Assembly: GCA_041395905.1 (NCBI GenBank)
Contig: JAWKZP010000004.1
Coordinates: 186,001 to 250,000, forward strand
Direction of reading: 5' to 3'
Source of the DNA: UBA7803 sp041395905
GTDB taxonomy: Bacteria; Pseudomonadota; Gammaproteobacteria; Pseudomonadales; Azotimanducaceae
DNA length: 64,000 bases
Made by a program: the position numbers and the translations under genes. Of the stretch, positions 1-9,721 are shown piece after piece. The notes beneath the pieces are model-generated. The model saw nothing but the letters and a program-made list of their open reading frames with translations. It had not been told where the DNA came from and made no database searches. Each line of letters opens with the position of its first letter. Position 1 is the first letter of the stretch.

Positions 1-843
1 GGCGTCATCGCGCTGATGAAATCAGTCTTTCCCGAGCTCACGCCCGGCCAGTTCGACGCGCTGCTTGCCGCTGGCGAGCTGACCGACGACCTGGGCCCAC
101 CGGGGCGCGACGACGAGTTCGGCTACGGCCGGATCAACGCCTACAAAGCGCTGACCGCGGCGCTCGGGCTTGCAGGCAGCAGCAACGGTGACATCGGTCC
201 GGTGCTGGCCAGCTCGACCGGCACGCTGAACTTTCAGTCCTTCACCAGCGAGCTCAGCTTCTCAGTCGCCAATGTCGGCACCGGTACCGTTCAGGTCGCC
301 ACGACCGTCGACCAGCCGTGGCTGTCGGTGACGCCGCTCGAAGTCGATGGCCAGGGGCTGGGCAGCTTCGCCGCGCGAGCCGACCGCAGCGGGCTCGCGG
401 ATGGCAGCTACAGCGCCACGATCCGCATCGCGGCCAGCGACCCGGCGGTGAACGAGCTGACGATCCGCGCGCAGCTCCAGGTCACGAGCCCAGCCCCGGA
501 CGCCGACGCCGGACCGCACTACGTCGTGCTGCTGGACGAAACCGGCCAGTCCGTCGGTCTCGCACAACCGGTATCGGCACTCAATGGCCAGTATCACTTC
601 GAGCTGACCGATGTGGCGCCGGGCACCTATCGGCTGTTTGCCGGCACCGATGCGGACGACGACGACACGCTGTGCGACGGCGGCGAAGCCTGCGGTGCCT
701 GGCCGTCGCTGACGGCGCCCGAAGCGCTGGACGTGGACGCCCGTGTTACCGAGCACGTCGACGGCCTGCAGATATTCTCCGAATTGCGCACCACTGCCAG
801 CACCACGGCACGACGCCCGCCGGCGACGCGCGCCGGCAATTGA
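1..843 (+). CDS. C-terminal part of a subtilisin-like (S8) serine protease
   Basis: The open frame is already running at base 1, so the start and most of the catalytic domain lie outside the window. The first visible residues (GVIALM) match the helix that follows the catalytic serine loop of S8 peptidases. The segment GYGRINAYKAL near residue 40 is the usual end of that domain. After it come about 220 residues with two beta-rich segments, one Ig/choice-of-anchor-like (residues about 65-150) and one carboxypeptidase-regulatory-like ('GTYRLFAGTD'). The protein is probably secreted. The catalytic serine itself is not in view, so the family call rests on the domain end. The last 20 residues are low-complexity. 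Confidence 0.7.
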   Translation, partial: GVIALMKSVFPELTPGQFDALLAAGELTDDLGPPGRDDEFGYGRINAYKALTAALGLAGSSNGDIGPVLASSTGTLNFQSFTSELSFSVANVGTGTVQVATTVDQPWLSVTPLEVDGQGLGSFAARADRSGLADGSYSATIRIAASDPAVNELTIRAQLQVTSPAPDADAGPHYVVLLDETGQSVGLAQPVSALNGQYHFELTDVAPGTYRLFAGTDADDDDTLCDGGEACGAWPSLTAPEALDVDARVTEHVDGLQIFSELRTTASTTARRPPATRAGN

Positions 844-895
844 ACAAGCGTGCGGCGAGGCGTTAAATAGCGGCGAATCGGGAGGAGCCAATCGG

Positions 896-1324
896 ATGAG
901 CACTACGTACCAGGGCAGCTGCTTCTGCGGCGCCATCACCATCGAAGCCACCGGCGCACCCCAAGCCATGGGCTACTGTCACTGCCGATCCTGCCGCTCG
1001 TGGTCGGGCGGCCCGGTAAACGCGTTCTCGCTGTGGACGCCCAGCGACGTGAAGGTCACGGGCGGCGCCGAGCACCTGCGGACCTACACCAAGACCGAGT
1101 TGAGCGAGCGTCAGTACTGCGGCAAGTGCGGCGGCCACCTCATGACCAACCACCCGCCCCTCGGGCTGATCGACGTGTATGCCGCAACCTTGCCGGATCT
1201 GAAGTTCGAGCCCGGCGTGCACGTGAACTACGCCGAGACCGTGCTGCCCATGAAGGATGGGCTGCCGAAGCTGAAGGACTTTCCGGCTGAGTTCGGCGGG
1301 TCGGGGGAAGCGATTGCCGAGTGA
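896..1324 (+). CDS. GFA family (CENP-V/GFA domain) zinc protein
   Basis: This 142-residue protein has the cysteine pattern of the GFA family: C9/C11, C28-H-C30-x2-C33 and C75-x2-C78, which bind zinc in family members. The family is named for a glutathione-dependent formaldehyde-activating enzyme, but most members have no proven activity. The ATG at 896 was chosen because GGGAGGAG lies about ten bases upstream and the conserved sequence begins here. A related but clearly different GFA gene lies at 44508-44963. Confidence 0.85.
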   Translation: MSTTYQGSCFCGAITIEATGAPQAMGYCHCRSCRSWSGGPVNAFSLWTPSDVKVTGGAEHLRTYTKTELSERQYCGKCGGHLMTNHPPLGLIDVYAATLPDLKFEPGVHVNYAETVLPMKDGLPKLKDFPAEFGGSGEAIAE

Positions 1325-1364
1325 TCCGGGGCCGGGCAATCCGAGGGGCCCTCGCCTGAGCGCT

Positions 1365-1721
1365 CAGACGGCGCCCTCGAACACGACCACCGTGCGCACA
1401 CTCAGGTCCAGCGAGGCGTAGAGCGCACGAGCTGCGGCGTTTTCCGGCTCAGTAGCGACCCAGAGTTCCTCGCAGCCGCGCTCACGAGCTGCGGGCGACG
1501 GCGGCACGCATCAGCCGGGTGGCTATGCCCCGCCGCTGATGCTCGGGCGCGACGCCCAGATCGTCGACATAGAGCTCCGTGGGCTTGTCCGGATGATAGC
1601 GAACCACCGCCAGAACCTGGCCGATGACGCAGCCGTCGGCAATGGCGACGAACATGAGATGATCTGGGCGCGCCAGGTAGCGGCGCAAACCATCCAAAGA
1701 GACATGGGGGCGGCCGACGAC
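1365..1721 (-). pseudogene. GNAT N-acetyltransferase, frameshifted and missing its N-terminus
   Basis: The central part reads as a GNAT acetyltransferase of the AAC(3)-I-like type: 'DHLMFVAIADG', 'ELYVDDLGVAPEHQRRGIATRLM', the last part being the acetyl-CoA loop. After 'RAAVA' a one-base shift near 1500 moves the frame. The rest of the domain (ERGCEELWVATEPENAAARALY) then continues to a stop at 1365. Upstream, an in-frame TAG at 1722-1724 cuts off the first 20 or so expected residues. Either the gene is decaying or the assembly has indels here. The next gene to the right is also frameshifted. Confidence 0.65.
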
Positions 1722-1756
1722 CTACCGCACTGGCACGTTGATGCACGGAGAGACTG

Positions 1757-2495
1757 ATGCAGGAAAACGCCCGCACCTGGCACCGGGGCCTGCGGCTCGC
1801 TGGTGGGCCGAGTTCAATCGCGACGGCGACGACATCGGATATTTCCATGAAGCGATACTGCGCCACGGCGAGCCGGCGCTGGACGCCGGCTGCGGCACGG
1901 GTCGCCTGCTCATTCCCATACGCCGCGCGGGCGTCGACATCGACGGCAGCGATGCGTCTTCGGACATGCTCGACTGGTGCCGGGGCCTCGCCCAGGCCGA
2001 AGGTCTCGAGGCCGGGCTGTACCCGCAGGCCATGCACCAGCTCGCGCTGCCGCGCCGCTACCGCACCATCATCATATATGTGCGCAGCCTGGACTCGGCG
2101 GCACCCGTGCTGCCGATCTCGAAGGGCTCGAACGGCCTGCACGCGCACCTCGAGCCCGGCGGTACGCTGGTGATGGACCACTATCTGCCCAACCTGGAGT
2201 CCGGCGACTGGAAAGCCTGGGTTCGCGAGCCGCAACTGCCGCGTGACTGGCTGGCGCGCGGCGACCGGCGCCGCGCCGCCGACGGCACGGAGCTCGAGAT
2301 CCGCACCCGGCAGGCCGCACCCGATCCGCTGAGCAGACCACGACGCTGGAGATCCGCGTCACGCACTACGGCGCGGACGGCGCGCGTATCGACGAGCAAA
2401 CCCACGCCATCGACATCTGCTCGTACTTCCGCAAAGAGATCGAGCTGATGCTGGCCTGCGCCGGGTTCCGCGACATCCGCGTCAGCGCGGCCTGA
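1757..2495 (+). pseudogene. Class I SAM-dependent methyltransferase, several frameshifts
   Basis: The glycine-rich SAM-binding motif (LDAGCGTGRLL) and 'LEPGGTLVMDHYLPN' identify a class I methyltransferase. The conserved sequence changes frame at about 1790 (from 'MQENARTWHRG' into 'AARWWAEFNRDG'). It appears to leave and re-enter the main frame between about 2090 and 2140. It shifts again near 2328, after which it reads EIRVTHYGADG to VSAA and stops at 2495. With the GNAT gene beside it, this stretch of about 1.1 kb has at least five apparent indels. The substrate is unknown. Confidence 0.65.
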
Positions 2496-2676
2496 GCGCG
2501 ACTGGCGCGGCCCTGGCAGGATCCTCGCATCGTGTTCACTGGTGACGGCCTGAGGCCCGATCGGCGCGCGCACAGGAGCGGCATGCCGGCGGGCACGGGG
2601 GTGGACGCGCAGATCGGTGTGCTCGAAACCGACAACGCCCACCGAGCGCACGCTGGCGCGCGTTCGCCAAATGCAC

Positions 2677-2737
2677 GAAACCCTGCACGTGCGGGGTTTC
2701 GATGTAACGGGTCCCGCGCGCAGCGCACGCGGGACCC
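2677..2737 (-). terminator. Two hairpins downstream of the aldehyde dehydrogenase
   Basis: Two strong inverted repeats lie just past the stop of the minus-strand aldehyde dehydrogenase. The first (2677-2700) pairs GAAACCC with GGGTTTC. The second (2709-2737) has 10-bp perfect arms, GGGTCCCGCG and CGCGGGACCC. Neither has a clear U-tract, so termination or 3'-end protection is inferred from position and stem strength. Confidence 0.45.
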
Positions 2738-2751
2738 TGAGACACGCCCGG

Positions 2752-4182
2752 TCAGGCGGCGTTGTAGCCCAGCATCGCCTTGGTCTCGAGAAACTCCTCG
2801 AGCCCCCACTTGCTGAACTCGCGGCCGTTGCCCGACTGCTTGTAGCCGCCGAACGGGGCCGACGGATCAACGCCCGCGCCGTTGATGTGCACGTTGCCGG
2901 CGCGGATCTGACGACCCACCTTGGCTGCGTGCTGCACGTCACCGGAACTCACGTAGGCCGCCAGACCATACACGGTATCGTGGGCGATACGCACGGCGTC
3001 TTCCTCGTCCTTGTAGCCGATCAGCGACAGCACCGGCCCGAAGATCTCCTCCTGGGCGATGCTCATGCTGTTGTCGACGTGGGAGAAGATGGTCGGGCGC
3101 ACGAAGTAGCCGCGATTGAGACCGTCAGGACGGCCAATGCCGCCGGTCTCGAGCTTGGCACCCTCGTCGATGCCCTTCTGAATCAGGGCCTGCACCTTGT
3201 TCCACTGGGTTTCGGACACCAGCGGCCCGATCTGGGTCCCCTGATCGCTCGGGTCGCCCACCTTGATCTGCTCGGCGGTCGCCTTGGCGATCGCTGCCGC
3301 TTCGTCCATGCGCGACATGGGTACCAGCATGCGGGTCGGCGCATTGCAGGACTGCCCGGTGTTCATGCACACACCGAAGGTATCGCGCGCGATCACCTTG
3401 GCGAAGTCGGCATCGTCGAGGATCACGTTGGGCGACTTGCCGCCGAGTTCCTGGGCGACGCGCTTGACGGTCTTGGCCGCTTCCTGCGCCACGGAAATGC
3501 CGGCGCGCGTGGAACCGGTGAACGACATCATGTCGATGTCGGGGTGCGACGACATGGCGACGCCGACGTTGGGGCCGTCACCGTTGATCAGGTTGAACAC
3601 GCCCTTGGGCACACCAGCCGCATCCATGACCTCTGCGAAGATGATGGCGTTGAGCGGTGCGATCTCCGAAGGCTTGAGCACCATGGTGCAGCCAGCGGCA
3701 ATGGCGGGACCGACCTTGGCGGCGATCTGGTTGAGCGGCCAGTTCCAGGGCGTGATGAGCCCGCAGACGCCGATCGGCTCGCGCACGATCAGGTTCTTGC
3801 CCACCTGCTGCTCGAACGGGAACTCCTTGAGCGCCTGCAGCGAGTACATCAGGTGCCCGAGGCCGGCCGGCGCCTGCGCCGCGTTGGCAAGCCCGATGGG
3901 CGCGCCCATTTCCTGGGATACGGTGCTGGCGATGTCTCCCATTCTTGCCTGGTAGGCGGCGATGATCTTCTCCAGCAGCGCGATGCGCTCCTCGCGCGTG
4001 GTCTTCGAGAACGTCTCGAAAGCCCGCTTGGCGGCAGCGACGGCGCGGTCGACGTCCTCTGCATTGCCCATGGCGATGGTTGCGATCGGCTCCTCGGTGG
4101 CCGGATTGATGACGTCCAGCGTGTCCTTGCCGATGGGGTCCACCCAGGCGCCGTCGATGTAGAACTTGAGGTGATTGCTCAT
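2752..4182 (-). CDS. NAD(P)-dependent aldehyde dehydrogenase
   Basis: This is a full-length 476-residue member of the aldehyde dehydrogenase superfamily. Visible landmarks are the cofactor-pocket motif 'TPWNWPLNQ', the glutamate motif 'ELGGKSP', the nucleophile motif 'GQSCNAP' (near residue 285) and 'EEIFGPVLS'. It should oxidise an aldehyde to the acid. It lies 68 bases downstream of a CYP153-like P450 on the same strand, so a two-gene operon is likely. The aldehyde may come from an alcohol made after P450 hydroxylation, but the substrate cannot be read from sequence. A GGAGG precedes the ATG. Confidence 0.93.
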   Translation of the reverse strand: MSNHLKFYIDGAWVDPIGKDTLDVINPATEEPIATIAMGNAEDVDRAVAAAKRAFETFSKTTREERIALLEKIIAAYQARMGDIASTVSQEMGAPIGLANAAQAPAGLGHLMYSLQALKEFPFEQQVGKNLIVREPIGVCGLITPWNWPLNQIAAKVGPAIAAGCTMVLKPSEIAPLNAIIFAEVMDAAGVPKGVFNLINGDGPNVGVAMSSHPDIDMMSFTGSTRAGISVAQEAAKTVKRVAQELGGKSPNVILDDADFAKVIARDTFGVCMNTGQSCNAPTRMLVPMSRMDEAAAIAKATAEQIKVGDPSDQGTQIGPLVSETQWNKVQALIQKGIDEGAKLETGGIGRPDGLNRGYFVRPTIFSHVDNSMSIAQEEIFGPVLSLIGYKDEEDAVRIAHDTVYGLAAYVSSGDVQHAAKVGRQIRAGNVHINGAGVDPSAPFGGYKQSGNGREFSKWGLEEFLETKAMLGYNAA

Positions 4183-4250
4183 TGTCAGCTGATGCCTCCG
4201 TTTCGGGTTGCTGTTGTTGATGAGTCAGTAGATTGCGCGCCGAGTTCCGC

Positions 4251-5498
4251 TCAATGCGGGTGCAGACGCACCGGCAGCTCCGCGTAGCCGCGCACGAAGT
4301 TGGAAAGAACGCGTACCGGCTCGCCCACCACCTCCACCATGTGGAAGCGCGTCAGGATCTCCTCCCAGAGAATGCGCAGCTGCATCTCAGCCAGCCGGTT
4401 GCCCATGCAGCGGTGCACGCCGAAGCCGAACGACAGATGGTGCCGGGAATCGGGCCGGTCGATGATGAACTCCTCGGGACGGTCGATGGCGTCTGGATCG
4501 CGGTTGCCCGAGACGTACCACATGACGAGCTTGTCACCGGCCCGGATGCGCTTGCCCCCAAGCTCGGCGTCACGGGTGGCGGTGCGGCGCATGTACGCGA
4601 GCGGCGTCTGCCAGCGGATGATCTCGGGCACCATTTTCGGGATCAGCCCCGGGTCGGCGCGCAGCTTGTCGTATTCGGCCGGATTCCGGTTCAACGCCAG
4701 CACGCCGCCGCTGATGGAATTGCGGGTGGTGTCGTTGCCGCCGATGATCAGCAGCAGCAGATTGCCCAGATACTCCATGTCCTCCATGTCCCGGGTGTCG
4801 GGATTGTTGGCCAGCATGGTCACCAGATCGAATCCTTCGCTGCGCCCCACGCGCTCGGCGCGCAGCGCCTTGAACGTCTCGAGGCACTCGAGCAGCTCCG
4901 CGCGCCTGACGCTCTCTTCCATGGTGCCGCCCGTGAGCGCCGAGCTGGTGGCCACATCGGACCAGTAGGTGAGCTTGCGGCGCTCATCGAAGGGAAAGTC
5001 GAACAGCGTGGCGAGCATCTGCGTGGTCAGCTCGATGGACACGCGATCGACCCAGTTGAACGTCTCCCCCACCGGCAGGCCGTCGAGAATGCTCTGCACC
5101 CGCTGGCGGATGAGGCCCTGCATCTCGGCCAGGTTGCGCGGCGCCACCACCCCCTGAACGGCCTTGCGCTGCACGTCGTGCCTGGGGGGGTCCATGCCGA
5201 TGAAGTTGGTCGTCTTGAAGTCTTCGAAGCGGTCGCCGAGCACGATGCCCTGGGCCGACGAGAACGTTTCCCAGTCCTGCTCGACACGCATGATGTCTTC
5301 GAACCTGGTAACCGACCAGTACGCTCCGAAGTCGCTCTCGGGACAGTAGTGCACCGGGTCCTCACGGCGCAGACGCTCGAAATACGGCCAGTGGGCATCC
5401 GCCTGGAACAGCTCCGCCCGGCTCACGTCGATGGCTTCCAACGGGACGCTGTAGGGGTCGATGTTGAGCAGGTCGATTCGGGATGCGGGTTCTGCCAC
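4251..5498 (-). CDS. Cytochrome P450, CYP153-like
   Basis: A soluble bacterial P450 of 415 residues. The heme-ligand loop 'FGFGVHRCMGNRLAE' places the cysteine at about C364, the I-helix reads 'IIGGNDTTRNS', and the K-helix reads 'EIIRWQTPLAYMRR'. These three stretches and 'GMDPPRHDVQRKAVQGVVAP' closely resemble CYP153 terminal alkane/fatty-acid hydroxylases as I know them. The start is a GTG with GGAGA upstream. No ferredoxin or ferredoxin reductase gene lies next to it, so electrons must come from elsewhere. A second P450 of the same type is at 31475-32830. Confidence 0.9.
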   Translation of the reverse strand: MAEPASRIDLLNIDPYSVPLEAIDVSRAELFQADAHWPYFERLRREDPVHYCPESDFGAYWSVTRFEDIMRVEQDWETFSSAQGIVLGDRFEDFKTTNFIGMDPPRHDVQRKAVQGVVAPRNLAEMQGLIRQRVQSILDGLPVGETFNWVDRVSIELTTQMLATLFDFPFDERRKLTYWSDVATSSALTGGTMEESVRRAELLECLETFKALRAERVGRSEGFDLVTMLANNPDTRDMEDMEYLGNLLLLIIGGNDTTRNSISGGVLALNRNPAEYDKLRADPGLIPKMVPEIIRWQTPLAYMRRTATRDAELGGKRIRAGDKLVMWYVSGNRDPDAIDRPEEFIIDRPDSRHHLSFGFGVHRCMGNRLAEMQLRILWEEILTRFHMVEVVGEPVRVLSNFVRGYAELPVRLHPH

Positions 5499-5706
5499 GG
5501 ACGTCTCCGATTGGGTTGAGAGCGACCGCGAAGGATGACACAGGAACCCTGACGATGCACCTTGCCGCGCCGGCAGCAGCCCCTGACCGTGCTCCCGGCC
5601 GCGCGTCCGGCGGCACCGGGGCGCGAGCGCTCAGGCGCTGTCGCCCCAGACCCTGCACAAGCGCCCGCACAGACGCTACGATGTGACGGGGGCGGGGAGC
5701 ATCACC

Positions 5707-7662
5707 ATGACATTCGAGCAACGGCGCGCGTTGGCGCGCCAGGGTCGACCTGCGGGCGCGATCGTGCGCGGCATCCTGTTGCTGGCAGCGGGCTGCGCTC
5801 CGCTGACGGCAATCGGCGCCACAGGCGATCAGGACTGGCGCTCCTACGGCGGCGCGCCCGGCGGCGGCCACTTCAGCACCGCCCGCGAAATCACACCGGA
5901 CAACGTCGGCACCCTGGCACTCGCCTGGCAGCACCGCTCTGGCGACATCCGCAAGCCGGGCGGGGGCCAGGGCAGAGCCCGCACCCAGAGCGCCTTTCAG
6001 GCGACCCCTATCGTCGTGGACGACACGCTGTACTACTGCTCTCCCTTCAACAAGGTGTTCGCACTGAACGCGGCGACGGGGGAGGAAAGGTGGTCGTACG
6101 ATCCCGGCGTCGATCACGATGCCGACGTGCTACCCAACTGCCGCGGCGTGAGCAGCTGGCGTTCCGGTGCGGAAGGATTCTGCGAGCACCGCATCATCAT
6201 GGGGACCCTGGACGCCAGGCTGATCGCACTGGACGCGGCCACAGGCAAGCCGTGTCCGGACTTCGGCGACGGCGGCGCGGTCGACCTGACCCGGGGCATG
6301 ACTGCGCACGGCGCGGCCGAGTACAGCGTGACCTCGCCGCCGGCCATCCTCGGCGATATGGCAATCACCGGCGCCATGGTGCTGGACAACGTGCGCCGCG
6401 ACGCGCCGAGCGGCGTGGTCCGCGCCTACGACGTGCGCTCCGGCGCGCTGCGCTGGGTGTGGAATCCGGTACCGGCCGAGATCGCGCCCCTGAATGCGGA
6501 CGGCACCTACCGGGCCGGTACCACCAACGTGTGGTCCATCATTGCCGTGGACCCCGAGCGCAACCTGGTGTTCGTGCCCACGGGCAACACCCAGCCGGAC
6601 TACTACGGCGGTCATCGCGACGGGCTGGATGCATACTCGAGCTCGGTTGTCGCTCTGAACGGCGCCACGGGCGCGCTGGTGTGGCACTACCAGCTGGTGC
6701 ATCACGACCTCTGGGACTACGACACGCCGGCGCAGCCCACGCTCATGGACCTGCGCGTCGACGGCGCCAGCATCCCGGCCCTGGTGCAGGTCACCAAGAT
6801 GGGCATGACCTTCGTGCTCAATCGCGAAACCGGGGAACCGGTCTGGCCGGTCGAGGAGCGGGCGGTGCCGCAGGATCCCGTGCCGGGCGAGTACCTGGCG
6901 CCGACGCAGCCGTTTCCGACCCACCTGCCGCACCTGATTGAGCACATCACCGAGGACGATGCCTGGGGCTTCACGCCCTGGGATCGCGGGGCCTGTCGCA
7001 GGGCCATCGCGGCGCTGCGCAACGATGGTATCTACACGCCGCCGAGCCTCGAAGGCACCCTGTTCTACCCCGGCAACGGCGGCGGCAACAACTGGGGCTC
7101 GCCTGCAATCCACCCGGGCGAGCAGCTGGCCGTGGTGGTGACCATGCGCGTGCCCAGCTTCGTCAAGCTGATCCCGCGCGATCAGTGTGCGGGGCAGCGC
7201 CTCGCCGCAGCGGGGCACGCCCTACTGCGCGCAGACCGAACGCCTCTCATCACCGCTCGGCGTGCCCTGCACCGCGCCGCCCTGGGGAACCCTGGACGCC
7301 ATCGACCTGGCCAGCGGCGTCCTCCGCTGGAGCGTGCCGCTCGGGACGACGCGCGACATGGCACCGTTTCCGTTCTGGTGGATCAAGGGCGTGCCCGGCA
7401 TCGGCGGGCCGATGATCACCGCCTCGGGGCTGGTGTTCGTCGGCGGCACGCTGGATCACGCGTTTCGCGCATTCGATCTGGCGAGCGGCGCTGAGCTGTG
7501 GAAGTACCGCCTGCCCACCACCGCCGGATCCGTACCCATGAGCTACCGCTCGGCGCCGACCGACGCCAGTTCGTCGTGGTCGCGGCGGGCGGGCACTGGA
7601 GCGGCACCAGTCCCGCGGGCGACTACCTCATGGCGTTCGCGCTGGCCGATGGACGCCGTTGA
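5707..7662 (+). pseudogene. PQQ-dependent (quinoprotein) dehydrogenase with two frameshifts
   Basis: A signal peptide (residues about 1-38) is followed by a beta-propeller quinoprotein of the glucose/quinate dehydrogenase type: 'WRSYGG', 'VGTLALAWQHRSGD', 'VFVPTGNTQPDYYGG', 'VWHYQLVHHDLWDYDTP'. The frame breaks at about 7185; 'GTPYCAQTERL' to 'MAPFPFWW' then continues in another frame. It breaks again near 7545, after which it reads 'QFVVVAAGGHWSG' to a stop at 7662. All expected blocks are present, so the gene is either recently broken or intact with two assembly indels. The ATG at 5707 was preferred to an upstream GTG because it starts a clean signal peptide. Confidence 0.7.
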
Positions 7663-7714
7663 CAACACCGGGAAGCCAATGCTTCCATCCTTTTCATTGA
7701 GGGGAGAACCACTG

Positions 7715-8590
7715 ATGCATAACGGATCTCGAGCCGCGCTCGCAGTTGCGGCGTTGCTGCTGCTGAGCTTTCTGACCTCCTGTGCCACTGCAGGCACCAG
7801 CGGCAGTGCCGGCAGCGCCGGCGACATTCCGCGCCTGGCCAACGGCAAGCCCGACCTGAACGGCATCTGGCAGGCCCTGAACGAGGCCAACTACGACGTG
7901 GAGATGCACGTGGCCCGGGCGGCGCTGCAGATGCGCGAGGGGCCCTGGGGCCCGCTGCCCGACGTGCCCGTGATGCGACTGGGCGCGGTGGTGTCCGTCC
8001 CCCCGGGCATGGGCGTGGTCAAAGGCGGCGGCAAGATCCCCTACAAGCCGGAAGCGCTGGAGCAGAAACGGGAAAATCAGGCCAACTGGCTGGAGCGCGA
8101 CCCGGAGGTCAAGTGCTACCTGCCGGGCATTCCGCGCGCCAACTACATGCCGCAGCCGTTTCAGATCTTCCATAGCGAGGACGCCCTGTTCTTCGCCTAC
8201 CAGTACGCCGGCGCCGTACGCGAGGTGTACCTGCAGGATCCCGGCCCGGCGCCCGTGGACTCCTGGATGGGTCAGTCCTACGGCTACTGGGATGGCGACA
8301 CCATGGTGATCGAAGTCACCGGGCAGCTCGACAGCACCTGGTTCGACCGCTCCGGCAACCATCACAGCGATCAGCTCAAGGTCACCGAACGCTGGACTCC
8401 GATGGGCCCCAACCACCTGTGGTACGAAGCCACCATCGAAGACCCGGTAACCTTCACCGAGCCCTGGACGATCGCCATGCCCCTGTACCGGCGCATGGAA
8501 CCCGACGCGCAGCTCATGGAGTTCCGCTGCGTGGAGTTCGTCGAGGAGCTGCTGTACGGCGAATGGCGTAGAAACCCGCTGCCGCGATGA
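7715..8590 (+). CDS. Exported lipoprotein of unknown function
   Basis: A 291-residue protein with a lipoprotein signal ending in the lipobox LTSC, so it should be lipid-anchored outside the inner membrane. The mature part begins 'IPRLANGKPDLNGIWQ' and contains 'GQSYGYWDGDTMVIEVTG'. Both recur in looser form in the neighbours at 8607 and 23030 ('ADGKPDFSGTYD', 'IGWWDGDTLVIDTTN'). All three therefore seem to belong to one extended family whose function I do not know. GGGGAG lies upstream of the ATG. It follows the quinoprotein gene by about 50 bases, so co-transcription is likely. Confidence 0.75.
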   Translation: MHNGSRAALAVAALLLLSFLTSCATAGTSGSAGSAGDIPRLANGKPDLNGIWQALNEANYDVEMHVARAALQMREGPWGPLPDVPVMRLGAVVSVPPGMGVVKGGGKIPYKPEALEQKRENQANWLERDPEVKCYLPGIPRANYMPQPFQIFHSEDALFFAYQYAGAVREVYLQDPGPAPVDSWMGQSYGYWDGDTMVIEVTGQLDSTWFDRSGNHHSDQLKVTERWTPMGPNHLWYEATIEDPVTFTEPWTIAMPLYRRMEPDAQLMEFRCVEFVEELLYGEWRRNPLPR

Positions 8591-8606
8591 GCGGAGGAGA
8601 AAGCGC

Positions 8607-9677
8607 ATGAAACGCAACGGTAACTGTATGGCAGTCAGCCTGCTCGGCGCCGCCGTGACCTGGTCGACCCTGGCGGCCGGCGCCGCGGAGATGCCGCGTA
8701 CGGCCGACGGCAAGCCGGACTTTTCGGGTACCTACGACGTCGCCACGCTGACGCCGCTGCAGCGGCCGGCCGCCTACGGCGACAACCTGTTCCTCAGCAA
8801 GGAGGAGGCCGAAGCCCTGGAAGCCGCGGAGCGCGAGCGCATGGCCGCGGGGCAGCAGACCAGCAATCCCGACCGCACCGCGCCGCCGGAAGGCGGCGAC
8901 GGCTCCGAGGGTGCCGCCGGCAACGTCGGCGGTTACAACAGCTTCTGGATCGATCGCGGCGAGGGAGCCATCGCCGTGGACGGCAAGTACCGCACCTCGA
9001 TCATCGTCGATCCGCCGAACGGTCAGCGCCCGGAAATGACCGCGGCAGGCCGGGCCAAGTTCATGCGCTTCCGCTCGCTGTTCCGGGAGAACACGGGCGA
9101 CGCCTGGTGGGTCGGCATGCCCGGGCCGGGCCCCTACGACGACCCGGAGCTGCGGCCCCTGTCGGAGCGCTGTCTGCTGGGGTTCAGCTCCACCGGCGGG
9201 CCGCCGATGCTGCCGGCCCTGTACAACAATCTCAAGCGCATCGTGCAGACGCCGACGCACGTGATGATTCTCATCGAGATGGTGCACGACGCGCGGGTGG
9301 TGCGCCTGAACAGCGAGCACAAGCCGGACGACGTGCGCCAGTGGATGGGTGACTCCATCGGCTGGTGGGACGGTGACACGCTGGTGATCGACACCACCAA
9401 CTTCAACGACCAGCCCGCACTCACCGGTGCGTCGCGGAATCTCCACGTGGTGGAGCGTTTCGAGCGGCTGGACGGCGACACCCTGCTGTACAAGTTCACC
9501 GTCGACGACCCCACGGTGTGGACGCGCCCCTGGTCCGGCGAGTATCCGTGGCCCGCCACCGACGCCCGGGTCTTCGAGTACGCCTGCCACGAAGGCAACT
9601 ACGCGCTCGGCAACATCCTGCGCGGCGCGCGGCTGCTGGAGGCGGAAGCCTTGCAGGCCGACACCGGAGAGGAATAG
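8607..9677 (+). CDS. Exported protein of unknown function, paralogue of 23030-24136
   Basis: 356 residues with a signal peptide (residues about 1-27). Characteristic blocks are 'GKPDFSGTYDVATLTPLQRP', 'PYDDPELRPLSERCLLGF', 'YNNLKRIVQ', 'WMGDSIGWWDGDTLVI' and 'WPATDARVFEYACHEGNY'. Nearly the same blocks occur in the same order in the gene at 23030. Two short conserved motifs, 'SERCLLGF' and 'YACHEGN', each keep a cysteine. It sits 16 bases after the lipoprotein gene and upstream of a DUF6152-type gene, so the set probably forms an operon with the quinoprotein. No enzymatic role can be assigned. Confidence 0.75.
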   Translation: MKRNGNCMAVSLLGAAVTWSTLAAGAAEMPRTADGKPDFSGTYDVATLTPLQRPAAYGDNLFLSKEEAEALEAAERERMAAGQQTSNPDRTAPPEGGDGSEGAAGNVGGYNSFWIDRGEGAIAVDGKYRTSIIVDPPNGQRPEMTAAGRAKFMRFRSLFRENTGDAWWVGMPGPGPYDDPELRPLSERCLLGFSSTGGPPMLPALYNNLKRIVQTPTHVMILIEMVHDARVVRLNSEHKPDDVRQWMGDSIGWWDGDTLVIDTTNFNDQPALTGASRNLHVVERFERLDGDTLLYKFTVDDPTVWTRPWSGEYPWPATDARVFEYACHEGNYALGNILRGARLLEAEALQADTGEE

Positions 9678-9721
9678 GGTTGGCGATCGCCTTTTTCTGT
9701 TTGAACCATATGAGGAAGTCC

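Noticed and set aside
2617..4287. A 556-codon open frame on the plus strand opposite the aldehyde dehydrogenase gene
   Set aside because: It is a mirror frame of a clear aldehyde dehydrogenase in GC-rich DNA. Its translation is rich in His, Arg and Gly with no domain, and no ribosome-binding site was seen.
4233..5519. Long plus-strand frame opposite the first P450
   Set aside because: It is antisense to conserved P450 motifs and shows the low-complexity composition typical of GC-rich shadow frames.
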